The notes beneath the pieces were generated by a model that ran no database searches, was not told the DNA's origin, and saw nothing but the letters and a program-made list of their open reading frames with translations. DNA of 15,226 nt from TMED14 sp003444795 (lineage in GTDB: Bacteria; Bacteroidota; Bacteroidia; Flavobacteriales; Schleiferiaceae): NCBI GenBank assembly GCA_963978445.1, contig CAXBRT010000029.1, forward strand, positions 1 to 15,226, read 5' to 3'. The first letter of the stretch is position 1. Every line of letters starts with the position of its first letter. This document shows positions 7,049-14,937 of this stretch, one piece after another. The translations under genes and the position numbers were made by a program.

Positions 7049-8482
7049 ATGCCAACATTAACCGTTTCTGAAATTCTGCGTCAGCCCAAAGTGGGGGACA
7101 TCGTAACCGTAAAAGGATGGGTTCGGACCTTTCGTTCCAATCGCTTTATCGCCCTCAACGATGGCAGCTGCCAAGGCAATCTGCAGGCAGTCGTAGATTT
7201 TGAGGCTTTCCCCGAGGAATTGCTCAAGCGTGTTACGACGGGTGCAAGCCTGGCCATTACTGGTGAACTCGTGGCCTCACAGGGTGCCGGCCAAACCGTA
7301 GAAATTTCCGTGCAAAAACTGGAAGTGCTAGGTGACTGCCCCACGGAAAGCTACCCCTTGCAGCCCAAGCGGCATTCTCTGGAGTTCCTGCGTGAGATTG
7401 CGCATTTGCGGATGCGGACTAACACCTTTGGCGCGGTCATGCGAGTACGCCATGCGGCCGCTTTTGCCGTGCATCAATTCTTCAACGACCAAGGGTTCTT
7501 CTACCTAAATACCCCCATTATCACGGCGAGTGATGCGGAAGGTGCAGGGGAGCTCTTTCGCGTAACTACGCTGCCCGCAGACGGCGCGCCGAAGAAGGAA
7601 GATGGAACGACGGATTTTTCGGAGGACTTCTTTGAAAAGCCCACGAACTTGACTGTTAGCGGTCAATTGGAAGGCGAATTAGGCGCCATGGCGTTGGGCA
7701 AGATTTACACGTTTGGTCCCACTTTTCGGGCGGAAAATTCCAATACAACGCGTCACTTGAGCGAGTTCTGGATGATTGAGCCCGAAATGGCCTTCTTTGA
7801 CCTGAATGACAACATGGAGCTGGCAGAAGCTTTTTGCAAGCACATCATACGCTATGTTTTGACGCATTGTCAGGAGGACTTGGCCTTCTTGGATCAGCGT
7901 TTGGAACAAGAAGAAAAATCCAAGCCCCAAGACCAACGCAGCGGACAGGGCCTCCTGGAAAAACTTCAGTTTGTGTTGGACAACCCCTTTGTGCGCTGCA
8001 CCTACACGGAGGCCATCGACATTTTGAAAGACTCCAAGCCCAATAAAAAGGGCCAGTTCAAATACCCCATTGAAGAATGGGGAGCCGATTTGCAGTCGGA
8101 GCATGAGCGCTTCTTGGTGGAGAAGCACTTTAAGTCGCCTGTGATCTTGTTTGACTATCCGGCCAAAATCAAGGCCTTCTACATGCGCCTGAATGAGGAT
8201 GGAAAAACCGTTCGCGCCATGGATGTCCTCTTCCCCGGAATTGGCGAAATCGTCGGCGGAAGTCAACGTGAGGAACGCCACGATGTCCTCGTGGAGAAAA
8301 TGCAAGCGGTGGGCATTGAGCCAGAACTATTGGGTTGGTACCTCGATACCCGCAAGTTTGGAACCTGTGTCCACAGTGGTTTTGGCCTCGGCTTTGAACG
8401 AATGGTCCAGTTTGTGACAGGTATGGGTAATATCCGAGACGTCATCCCCTTCCCGCGCACCCCGGGCAACGCAGAATTCTAA
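7049..8482 (+). CDS. asnS: Asparaginyl-tRNA synthetase, 477 aa
   Basis: Cytoplasmic class IIb aminoacyl-tRNA synthetase that charges tRNA-Asn with asparagine using ATP. Residues about 18-100 form the N-terminal OB-fold for the anticodon (VTVKGWVRTFR). The catalytic domain contains YLNTPIITASDAEGAGELF (152-170), motif 2 FRAENSNTTRHLSEFWMIEPE (226-246) and motif 3 GFGLGFERM (444-452), ending with DVIPFPRTPGNAEF, very close to E. coli AsnS (466 aa). The alanine-rich segment seen in AspRS is absent and the AsnRS-specific residues around SGQL (204-207) fit. I chose ATG 7049, where homology begins (MPTLTVSEIL); the frame is open back to 6917 but the extra 44 residues look non-coding and overlap the inverted repeat. 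A segment at about 284-303 (charged, Gln/Lys-rich) is a short insertion. rpoN follows after six bases. Confidence 0.96.
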   Translation: MPTLTVSEILRQPKVGDIVTVKGWVRTFRSNRFIALNDGSCQGNLQAVVDFEAFPEELLKRVTTGASLAITGELVASQGAGQTVEISVQKLEVLGDCPTESYPLQPKRHSLEFLREIAHLRMRTNTFGAVMRVRHAAAFAVHQFFNDQGFFYLNTPIITASDAEGAGELFRVTTLPADGAPKKEDGTTDFSEDFFEKPTNLTVSGQLEGELGAMALGKIYTFGPTFRAENSNTTRHLSEFWMIEPEMAFFDLNDNMELAEAFCKHIIRYVLTHCQEDLAFLDQRLEQEEKSKPQDQRSGQGLLEKLQFVLDNPFVRCTYTEAIDILKDSKPNKKGQFKYPIEEWGADLQSEHERFLVEKHFKSPVILFDYPAKIKAFYMRLNEDGKTVRAMDVLFPGIGEIVGGSQREERHDVLVEKMQAVGIEPELLGWYLDTRKFGTCVHSGFGLGFERMVQFVTGMGNIRDVIPFPRTPGNAEF

Positions 8483-8488
8483 GACCCT

Positions 8489-9940
8489 ATGCTCAAGCAA
8501 ACGCTTAGCCAACGCCTACAGCAAAAGCTGTCACCGCAGCAGATTCAACTGATGAAGTTGATTCAGCTGCCTACGCAGGCATTGGAAGAGCGTATTCAAG
8601 AGGAGATGGAAATCAATCCGGCCTTGGAAGATGGTCCGGAAGCCCCCGATACCCAAGACGAGTTGAGTGCGGATTGGGAAGACGAGGTCGGGAACGATGA
8701 GGGCGATTACGATCCCATGGACGATTATCTCAGCGATGATGAAATCCCGGATTACAAGCTTCAATCCAACAACTATTCGGCGGACGATGAGTCATACGAA
8801 GCCCCGGTGGTAGTCGGAAAGGACATGAGCGATCTGTTGAAGGAGCAGCTGGCCATGCGCTCTTTGTCCCCTCAAAAGGAAGCGCTCTGTAAGTATCTCA
8901 TTGGCACCTTGGAGGACGATGGCTATCTCCGCCGAGAGCTCGTCGACATTGTGGATGATTTGGCCTTTTCCATGGGCATTTTCATCGATGTTCAAGAATT
9001 GGAGGCAGCCTTAGAGGTCATTCAAAGCATGGAGCCTTCAGGGGTGGGTGCGCGCGATTTACAGGAGTGTCTAGCCCTTCAGCTGGAACACCGGGATCCC
9101 ACGCCCAACACGGAATTGGCGCTTCTTATCGTCACAGATCATTTTGATGCATTAGCCAAGCGTCACTATGCGAAAATGATGGCGCAACTGGAGGTGAGCG
9201 AGGATGTCCTAAAGGGAGCGCTGGATGAAATCGGTCGCCTAAATCCCAAGCCGGGTCATACGGCTGAAAGCGGTTCGCATGCCACCCAAACCGTCATTCC
9301 CGACTATACTATTCAAGTAGTAGACGACCAGCTTGAGCTTCGCTTGAACGGCCGAAATGCGCCTGAACTGAACGTCTCCCGAGAGTACAAGGACATGCTT
9401 CAACACTACAAGAAAGCCAAATCTTTTGGGTCCGAACAAGAGAAGGAGGCCTTTCAATTTGTCAAGCAGAAATTGGATTCAGCCAAGTGGTTTATTGATG
9501 CCATAAAACAGCGTCAGCAAACCTTGATTTTGACCATGTCTGCCATCATGCGTTTCCAGGAAGAATACTTTCTGACGGGAGACGAGCGCAAGTTGAAACC
9601 CATGATTTTGAAGGACATTGCCGATGATGTCGGCATGGACATTTCAACCGTCAGCCGCGTAGCAAGCAACAAGTACGTTCAAACTCCTTTTGGGACTTTT
9701 TTAATTAAAAATTTCTTCAGTGAATCCATGCTTAATGCGGAGGGAGAAGAAGTCAGTACTCGCGAAATCAAAAAGATTTTAGAAGACAGCATTGGGGATG
9801 AGGATTCACGTAGGCCATTGACCGATGACGCTTTAGCTAAATTGCTGAAAGACAAGGGCTATCCCATAGCTCGACGCACGGTGGCCAAGTACCGTGAACA
9901 GCTGGGGATCCCGGTCGCGCGCTTGCGTAAAACGCTTTGA
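8489..9940 (+). CDS. rpoN: RNA polymerase sigma-54 factor, 483 aa
   Basis: Alternative sigma factor that directs RNA polymerase to -24/-12 promoters and requires an AAA+ enhancer-binding protein. Visible parts: region I, glutamine/leucine-rich (LSQRLQQKLSPQQIQLMKLIQLP, in the first 28 residues); acidic region II (about 48-105, rich in Asp and Glu); core-binding domain (about 112-300, with SMEPSGVGARDLQECL at 180-195); DNA-binding region with the helix-turn-helix LKDIADDVGMDISTVSR (374-390) and TPFGTFLIKNFF; and an intact RpoN box ARRTVAKYRE (461-470). It is full length. ATG 8489 is six bases after the asnS stop, so the two are probably one transcript; there is no Shine-Dalgarno sequence. Adjacent asnS and rpoN is an arrangement I recall from other Bacteroidota. 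A candidate sigma-54 promoter stands in front of tetR in this same window. Confidence 0.96.
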   Translation: MLKQTLSQRLQQKLSPQQIQLMKLIQLPTQALEERIQEEMEINPALEDGPEAPDTQDELSADWEDEVGNDEGDYDPMDDYLSDDEIPDYKLQSNNYSADDESYEAPVVVGKDMSDLLKEQLAMRSLSPQKEALCKYLIGTLEDDGYLRRELVDIVDDLAFSMGIFIDVQELEAALEVIQSMEPSGVGARDLQECLALQLEHRDPTPNTELALLIVTDHFDALAKRHYAKMMAQLEVSEDVLKGALDEIGRLNPKPGHTAESGSHATQTVIPDYTIQVVDDQLELRLNGRNAPELNVSREYKDMLQHYKKAKSFGSEQEKEAFQFVKQKLDSAKWFIDAIKQRQQTLILTMSAIMRFQEEYFLTGDERKLKPMILKDIADDVGMDISTVSRVASNKYVQTPFGTFLIKNFFSESMLNAEGEEVSTREIKKILEDSIGDEDSRRPLTDDALAKLLKDKGYPIARRTVAKYREQLGIPVARLRKTL

Positions 9941-9950
9941 TAAGAGCGTT
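9931..9950 (+). terminator. Weak hairpin at the end of rpoN
   Basis: AACGCT (9931-9936) pairs with AGCGTT (9945-9950) around an eight-base loop containing the rpoN stop codon. The stem is only six pairs and no T-run follows, so it is at best a weak or rho-assisted terminator. The remaining intergenic bases hold TTGACC twice, ten bases apart (9960-9965 and 9970-9975). Confidence 0.2.
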
Positions 9951-9977
9951 CAATCATTCTTGACCAACATTGACCCA

Positions 9978-10014
9978 TTGAAGGCCTGAAGTAGGGGTGA
10001 ATAACCTATTTTCG
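9978..10014 (+). promoter_or_regulatory. Candidate Bacteroidota promoter of the T9SS-sorted protein gene
   Basis: TATTTTCG (10007-10014) resembles TAnnTTTG with one change and has the same TTCG ending as the box in front of the S46 gene. TTG at 9978-9980 could be the -33 element, although the 26-base spacing is longer than usual. The ATG is at 10038, leaving a leader of about 17 bases without a Shine-Dalgarno sequence. Confidence 0.35.
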
Positions 10015-10037
10015 TAAGGCTGAAAAATATCCGCAAC

Positions 10038-12197
10038 ATGAAACGACTATTTCTTGCCTTTTTATTTGGGGCCCTTTTAATGCCTTTCCAAGCTGAAGCT
10101 TCGCACATTTTGGGAGGGGATATTCAGTACAAATACGTCGGAGACTCCACAGGAGTTGCAGGTCAATACCGAGTAAAAGTGGTTATCTACCGCGAACAAT
10201 CGGGCGTTGGTCTGGGTACGACAGCTTATGTGAACGTAGTTTCTCAGAGTTGTAACATCAGCACTTCCGTTACGTGCTCGTTGGCTCAGCCTGAATTTAG
10301 TGCGGCCTCTTTAGGAGCCTATGACTGTATTCCTCAGGGCACTAATGGTTCGTATTTCAGCCCAATGGTCAACATTTTTGTGGGGTATATTACCCTCACG
10401 CAGACCTGTAACGATTACAAATTCTATTGGACCTCTTGCTGCCGACCTTTTGGCGTTACGGGAATTGCCAATTCAAGCGGCGTAGGCTTCTACTTTGAAG
10501 CGGAGCTGAACAACACCTTGGGCTACAATTCAGCCCCTCAATTTGTCTCCATACCGTTGAGTTATATCTGTACGGGAGGCTACATCAACTACTTGCAGAA
10601 CGCGTATGAAAAGGACAATGACTCTATCAACTATGAGTTGATTCCTGCGCGTGACTTTTTGACTACACCTACGAGTGTCCCCTATGCGGCTGGATTCACC
10701 TACCTCCAGCCCATTCACACTGACCCATTATCCCCTTTCACCCTCAATTCGAAAACGGGAAACATCACCTTCATGGCAAACACTCAGGAAACCTCGGTGA
10801 TTGCTATCCGCGTAAACGAATACCGATTTGACTCTACCTACCTCTTCTGGGAAAAAGTGGGATCCTCCAACCGCGAGATTCAGGTCTCGGTGGCGGCCAA
10901 CTGTAACCCCATCGTAAACCAAGGGGTGAAATTGGATCAGAATGCTCCAGGAGTCACACTCCGGCCCGATGGAAAGCAACAGGTGGAATACAAGTGTTTG
11001 GATTCAACGGTTATGCTCTACTTCACCTTATCGGTAGAGTGCGTATCTATCTCACCTGACGGCTCTGACTTCCGATTGACCGCCCCGAATGGACAGCCGA
11101 TTCCTATCGACAAATTGATTCCGTTCTGTAACGTGAACGGGGAAACAGACTCCATGCGCGTGAAGCTCTTCAAGCCGCTATCTATGAACGGAGAATACTA
11201 CCTCTATTCTAAAGTGGGCAATGACGGCAACACCTTGCTAAACAAGTGCGGCAAGGACATGGATGAATTCGATACCATCGTGCTCTTGGTGAATGACTGT
11301 GTCAACCTAGACATGCAGTTGACCAATGTGTCCATTGACCAAGACAAGCGTCCGCACATTTACTGGAAGATTGATCCAGCAACCTTCCCATCCTTCCTCT
11401 TTAACAACTTCCGCGTTTACCGTTCTGGAGATGGAGGGGCTAACTGGAACCAAATCACCTCCTTGTCCGATTCTGCACAACGCGACTGGGTGGACAACAC
11501 CTTGGGAGCAGCGGATGTGGATGCCAAGTCCTACCGCTACTATGTCGAAGCCATCATCAACGGCTTGCAACAACCGCCTACCAATGTGGTGAAGAGCATT
11601 TGGCTACGTGGGGACATGAGCAATACGGCCTCTATTCCTACGGTTTGGACCAACTACAATGCATGGAATAACCCCATGTACCAAGTGGAGTTTGGCCGCG
11701 GTGTAGCCGGTCAGGCAGGCACCTACATCTGGGAAGATTACGGTTCACCACAGCTTGACACCTTTGTGACCGTGGAATACCCCAACTTGCCTCCGGGCCA
11801 GTACTCGATCCGTGTACGTACGCACAACCCTGGTCGTTTGCAGGATACCGCCTACTCTAACTGGATTGAGTTTGGTGAGCCCGTTCCTCCGACTCCTCCC
11901 ATCGATACGGTCATTGTACCCAACGTGGTAACTCCTAACAACGACGGCGTGAATGACGGATTCATTATTCAAGGTGCCATGAGCTATACCTCTGGTCGCT
12001 ACTTGATGATCATGAACCGATATGGCAAAGTGGTTTACGAGAACTCCGCGTACGACAACGCACAGCCTTGGAAGGGCGAAGACAACCGCGGCAACCGATT
12101 GGCTGACGGGGTGTACTTCTACATCCTTCGATTGGATGACAATCCCAACAGCGCTCACTTGGAGTTGACGGGTAACGTAACCATCCTGTCCAAGTAA
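10038..12197 (+). CDS. Secreted protein with T9SS type B (gliding-motility-associated) C-terminal sorting domain, 719 aa
   Basis: Predicted to cross the inner membrane by Sec (signal peptide MKRLFLAFLFGALLMPFQAEA, cleavage near 22) and the outer membrane by the type IX system. The mature protein starts SHILGGDIQYKYVG, a beginning common in large Bacteroidota surface proteins. Residues 23-290 are beta-rich and cysteine-containing (C72, C80, C97, C124, C134, C135, C178, C289). Residues about 435-520 look like a fibronectin type III domain (RPHIYWKI; FRVYRSGDGGANW; YRYYVEAI). A proline-rich linker (615-621) leads to the sorting domain: VPNVVTPNNDGVNDGF (627-642), MNRYGKVVYE (659-668), DGVYFYIL (690-697) and the end LTGNVTILSK. 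This matches the CHU_C/TIGR04131 domain. No catalytic motif was recognised; adhesin or surface-structural roles are possible. It has its own promoter candidate and a strong terminator. Confidence 0.9.
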   Translation: MKRLFLAFLFGALLMPFQAEASHILGGDIQYKYVGDSTGVAGQYRVKVVIYREQSGVGLGTTAYVNVVSQSCNISTSVTCSLAQPEFSAASLGAYDCIPQGTNGSYFSPMVNIFVGYITLTQTCNDYKFYWTSCCRPFGVTGIANSSGVGFYFEAELNNTLGYNSAPQFVSIPLSYICTGGYINYLQNAYEKDNDSINYELIPARDFLTTPTSVPYAAGFTYLQPIHTDPLSPFTLNSKTGNITFMANTQETSVIAIRVNEYRFDSTYLFWEKVGSSNREIQVSVAANCNPIVNQGVKLDQNAPGVTLRPDGKQQVEYKCLDSTVMLYFTLSVECVSISPDGSDFRLTAPNGQPIPIDKLIPFCNVNGETDSMRVKLFKPLSMNGEYYLYSKVGNDGNTLLNKCGKDMDEFDTIVLLVNDCVNLDMQLTNVSIDQDKRPHIYWKIDPATFPSFLFNNFRVYRSGDGGANWNQITSLSDSAQRDWVDNTLGAADVDAKSYRYYVEAIINGLQQPPTNVVKSIWLRGDMSNTASIPTVWTNYNAWNNPMYQVEFGRGVAGQAGTYIWEDYGSPQLDTFVTVEYPNLPPGQYSIRVRTHNPGRLQDTAYSNWIEFGEPVPPTPPIDTVIVPNVVTPNNDGVNDGFIIQGAMSYTSGRYLMIMNRYGKVVYENSAYDNAQPWKGEDNRGNRLADGVYFYILRLDDNPNSAHLELTGNVTILSK

Positions 12198-12217
12198 GTT
12201 CTAGGACACGTACTTTT

Positions 12218-12252
12218 AAAGGCCGCCCCGTGAACGCGAGGCGGCCTTTTTT
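12218..12252 (+). terminator. Rho-independent terminator
   Basis: AAAGGCCGCC (12218-12227) pairs perfectly with GGCGGCCTTT (12240-12249) around a 12-base loop, and T continues to 12252, giving a run of six T. It stands 20 bases after the stop of the T9SS-sorted protein and 12 bases before uvrC, so it separates their transcription. The stem is also symmetrical on the other strand, but the T-run favours rightward termination. Confidence 0.9.
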
Positions 12253-12264
12253 CGTTTTCACAGG

Positions 12265-14070
12265 ATGGAACGCTTGGACCACATCAAAAAGCTATTGAAA
12301 TCCCTGCCGGAGAAGCCAGGGGTATATAAGCATTTGGATAAGGACGGCCAGATTTTGTACATCGGGAAAGCCAAGAATTTAAAGAAGCGCGTCAGCAGCT
12401 ATTTCAGCAAAACCCATGATCAGGCGCGGTTGCGCATGCTTGTTCGGCGCGTTGAAAACATCGAGGTCATTGTAACGGAAACGGAGTACGATGCCCTCTT
12501 GCTGGAAAATACCCTGATTAAACAGCACCAACCTTGGTACAATATCAACCTAAAGGATGGCAAGACCTACCCATGGATTTGTATTAAAAAGGAGCGATTC
12601 CCCCGGGTGTTCAGCACCCGTCAACGCATAGAGGATGGAAGCGAATATTTTGGGCCGTACCCATCGGGACGGATGCTGGGAACCTTGCTGGACTTGATTC
12701 GGCAGCTCTACCCTTTGCGGACGTGTGCATTGAATTTGTCTGAAGCTTCTGTGGAGGCCGGAAAGTACCGAGTCTGCCTGGAGTTCCAAATGCACAATTG
12801 CCTCGGACCTTGTGAGGCCAGGCAGTCGGAAGCAGCGTACATGGAAGACATTGCCTCCGTTCGAAAACTGCTCAAGGGGGAATGGTCCGCGATTAAACAG
12901 CGCTTGCATGGCCAAATGATGATGCATGCCGCGGTGCAAGAATTTGAACTGGCACAAGCCTGCAAAGAGAAGTTGGACCACTTGGAAAATTACCAGTCAA
13001 AGAGCACGGTCCTCAATCCCGATGTGGGCGACTTGGACGTCTATTCGGTGGTGGATGATGTGGAGTTTGGGTATGTGAATTTCTTGATGGTTCGGGAAGG
13101 GGCCGTACTCCAGTCTTATACGCTTGAGCTGAAGAAAAAGATGGAGGAGACGCCGTCTGAGATGCTGGAGCTCGCCATCCCTGAAATACGCCAGCGGTTC
13201 AATTCCAATGCCAAGCAGTTCTTGTTGTCCCATGATGTGGACTTGGACCTGGACGACCTTACCTGGCATGTGCCGCAACGCGGGGATAAGGCGGCAGTCG
13301 TCGCTTTGTCTTTGCGAAACGGACGTGCGCATCGATTGGAGCGCTTGAAAAACATGCAAATTGTAGATCCGGACCGACATGTCAACCGAATCATGGCGCA
13401 GATGAAGCAAGATTTGCGCCTGCATGAGGAGCCGCGGCATTTGGAGTGTTTTGACAATTCAAACATTCAAGGAACGCATCCGGTCAGTGCCTGCGTGGTC
13501 TTCAAAAATGGCAAACCGTCAAAAAAAGACTACCGCCACTTTAATGTGAAAACGGTGGAAGGGCCGGATGACTTTGCGACCATGGAAGAAGTGGTGTACC
13601 GCCGGTACAAACGCATGCAAGACGAGGGTCAATCCTTGCCCCAGCTCATCCTTATTGACGGGGGTAAGGGCCAGTTGAGTTCGGCGGTCGAAGCATTGGA
13701 TAAATTGGGCTTGCGCGGCCAAATTGCCATCATGGGAATTGCAAAACGCTTGGAGGAGTTGTACTTCCCAGGGGATTCGGTGCCCTTGTATTTGGATAAG
13801 CGTTCCGAAACCTTGAAAGTCCTGCAGCAAGCCCGAAATGAAGCGCACCGCTTTGGTATCACTTTTCACCGCAACAAACGGAGCAAGGCCAGCATAGGTT
13901 CGGCTTTGGAGGACATTCCTGGCGTGGGGCCGGCCACCTTGGAGACCCTCCTAAAAACGTTTAAATCTGCGGCGGGGGTCAAGCGGGCAAGCGTAGAAGC
14001 CCTGGAAAACGCCGTTGGAAAGGCGAAGGCTCAAAAGGTTCTAGCGTGGGTCGCCCAGCAAAAAAGCTAA
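12265..14070 (+). CDS. uvrC: Excinuclease ABC subunit C, 601 aa
   Basis: Nuclease of bacterial nucleotide excision repair that, with UvrAB, cuts on both sides of a DNA lesion. The GIY-YIG domain (about 16-93) has GVY (19-21) and YIG (32-34), R42 and the metal-binding Glu81. Four cysteines C154, C171, C179 and C183 correspond to those that bind an iron-sulfur cluster in E. coli UvrC. A UVR helix pair for UvrB contact is at about 206-242. The RNase H-like 5' nuclease domain carries D397 (ECFDNSN), D465 (LILIDGGKGQ) and H528. Tandem helix-hairpin-helix motifs (IPGVGPATLE, 551-560; and about 575-597) end the protein. The length is normal. The gene begins just past a terminator and ends one base from the stop of the convergent flavoprotein gene; the perfect palindrome TTCAGCTGAA (14071-14080) sits at that junction. 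Confidence 0.97.
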   Translation: MERLDHIKKLLKSLPEKPGVYKHLDKDGQILYIGKAKNLKKRVSSYFSKTHDQARLRMLVRRVENIEVIVTETEYDALLLENTLIKQHQPWYNINLKDGKTYPWICIKKERFPRVFSTRQRIEDGSEYFGPYPSGRMLGTLLDLIRQLYPLRTCALNLSEASVEAGKYRVCLEFQMHNCLGPCEARQSEAAYMEDIASVRKLLKGEWSAIKQRLHGQMMMHAAVQEFELAQACKEKLDHLENYQSKSTVLNPDVGDLDVYSVVDDVEFGYVNFLMVREGAVLQSYTLELKKKMEETPSEMLELAIPEIRQRFNSNAKQFLLSHDVDLDLDDLTWHVPQRGDKAAVVALSLRNGRAHRLERLKNMQIVDPDRHVNRIMAQMKQDLRLHEEPRHLECFDNSNIQGTHPVSACVVFKNGKPSKKDYRHFNVKTVEGPDDFATMEEVVYRRYKRMQDEGQSLPQLILIDGGKGQLSSAVEALDKLGLRGQIAIMGIAKRLEELYFPGDSVPLYLDKRSETLKVLQQARNEAHRFGITFHRNKRSKASIGSALEDIPGVGPATLETLLKTFKSAAGVKRASVEALENAVGKAKAQKVLAWVAQQKS

Positions 14071-14071
14071 T

Positions 14072-14740
14072 TCAGCTGAACTTTACGCAGATTTCTTCCA
14101 GTGACTTACGAGAAATATCGGGCACCGTGGCATCCTCAGACGGGTAGCCAACGGGTAACAGGAGAAAGGGTTTTTCGTGGGGGGGACGGTTAAGAATTTC
14201 CGCGAGAAAATTCATAGGACTCGGGGTATGGGTCAAGGTGACGAGGCCGGCTTCGTGGATGGCCGCAATGAGCAATCCACAGGCAATCCCGACGGATTCA
14301 GACACGTAGTAGTTTTTGCGCACTTCCCCATTGGGACGGACATCTTGGACCTGTTTAAACACCACAATGAGCCAAGGGGCTGTTTCTAAAAAGGGTTTTT
14401 CCCAGTCGGTGCCAATGGGCGCTAAATCTTCTAGCCAGGCTTGGGGCGCCCGTCCATCGTAAAAGGCTTTTTCCTCTTCTTCTGCCGCCTTTCGGATGCG
14501 CGCTTTCATGGACGGATCGGAAATAGCGCAAAAAGTCCAGGGTTGTTTATTCGCCCCGGAAGGAGCACTGCCTGCCGCAGCAATCAAGGCGTCGATAGTG
14601 GCTTCTGAAACCGGGGCGTCGCTAAAAAAGCGAACGGAACGTCTTCTGGACCAGTTTTCGTAGATAGCTTGGGCGCGGGCCTCTACCTCACTTGATGGAA
14701 GGTGCTCTTGGCGGTAGGGCAAATGTCCAGGCTTGTCCAT
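14072..14740 (-). CDS. Nitroreductase-superfamily flavoprotein, iodotyrosine deiodinase-like, 222 aa
   Basis: FMN-dependent enzyme; the closest family I recognise is iodotyrosine deiodinase (IYD), which reductively removes halogen from halotyrosines. Visible features: SRRRSVRFFS (31-40) and SGANKQPWTF (61-70) bind FMN; E90, Y94 and K115 align with mammalian E157, Y161 and K182, the residues that clamp the zwitterion of the substrate. The C-terminal run HEKPFLLLPVGYPSEDATVP (188-207) is almost identical to IYD. The N-terminal membrane anchor of the animal enzyme is missing, as in known bacterial homologues such as that of Haliscomenobacter. I chose ATG 14740 over the upstream in-frame TTG at 14800 because the longer form would overlap the end of the preceding gene, whose TAA is at 14750-14748. 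Activity on iodo- or bromotyrosine is inferred. It converges with uvrC. Confidence 0.85.
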   Translation of the reverse strand: MDKPGHLPYRQEHLPSSEVEARAQAIYENWSRRRSVRFFSDAPVSEATIDALIAAAGSAPSGANKQPWTFCAISDPSMKARIRKAAEEEEKAFYDGRAPQAWLEDLAPIGTDWEKPFLETAPWLIVVFKQVQDVRPNGEVRKNYYVSESVGIACGLLIAAIHEAGLVTLTHTPSPMNFLAEILNRPPHEKPFLLLPVGYPSEDATVPDISRKSLEEICVKFS

Positions 14741-14747
14741 GGGGAGG

Positions 14748-14813
14748 TTATCCGACGATTTGCCCATCTTCCAAGGGCAGGATTCGGCGAGCGCGGTCAA
14801 TCACGCGCTGGTC
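14748..14813 (-). CDS. C-terminal end of an upstream gene, possibly an ABC transporter ATPase (cut at the adapter)
   Basis: Reading leftwards from 14813, 21 codons end at TAA (14750-14748): DQRVIDRARRILPLEDGQIV followed by G. The pattern of a basic helix, then RI-x-LEDG-x-IV, is typical of the extreme C-terminus of ABC ATPases (as in LolD/MacB-like proteins: ADRILxLEDGxIV). The stop is seven bases before the flavoprotein ATG, so the genes were probably cotranscribed. The upstream part is missing because the contig continues into adapter sequence at 14814. Coding status is supported by the tight spacing and plausible protein sequence; the family assignment is inferred from about 20 residues. 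Confidence 0.5.
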   Translation of the reverse strand, partial: DQRVIDRARRILPLEDGQIVG

Positions 14814-14884
14814 AGATCGGAAGAGCACACGTCTGAACTCCAGTCACTGACCAATCTCGTATGCCGTCTTCTGCTTGAAAAAAA
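14814..14884 (+). other. Illumina TruSeq indexed adapter plus poly-A: assembly artefact
   Basis: The sequence from 14814 begins AGATCGGAAGAGC and matches the TruSeq read-1 3' adapter (34 bases, 14814-14847), then the six-base index TGACCA (14848-14853, TruSeq index 4), then the P7 end, from ATCTCGTATGCC to CTTG (14854-14877). Seven A follow (14878-14884), as is usual when a read runs past the end of the library molecule; some may belong to the next fragment. The match is complete over 64 bases and is not biological DNA. It marks the junction of two unrelated templates. Confidence 0.98.
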
Positions 14885-14937
14885 GTTATGACAAATTCAT
14901 TTAGTTTTCTTGAAATTTTCTTTTCTGCGTGTAAAAC

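Noticed and set aside
7679..8305. Long open frame (208 codons) antisense to asnS
   Set aside because: It lies wholly within the strongly conserved asnS frame, has no family-like motif or start context, and is explained by codon bias on the opposite strand.
9960..9975. TTGACC direct repeat, ten bases apart, as a regulator site
   Set aside because: Two six-base copies are too little evidence, and no regulator or nearby promoter makes use of them evident.
14071..14080. Perfect palindrome TTCAGCTGAA at the uvrC/flavoprotein convergence as a bidirectional terminator
   Set aside because: With no loop and no flanking T-runs it cannot form a useful terminator hairpin; a ten-base palindrome may occur by chance.
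14741..14800. 20-codon N-terminal extension of the IYD-like protein from a TTG
   Set aside because: It overlaps the coding end of the preceding gene in another frame; the ATG at 14740, seven bases after that gene's stop, is a better start.
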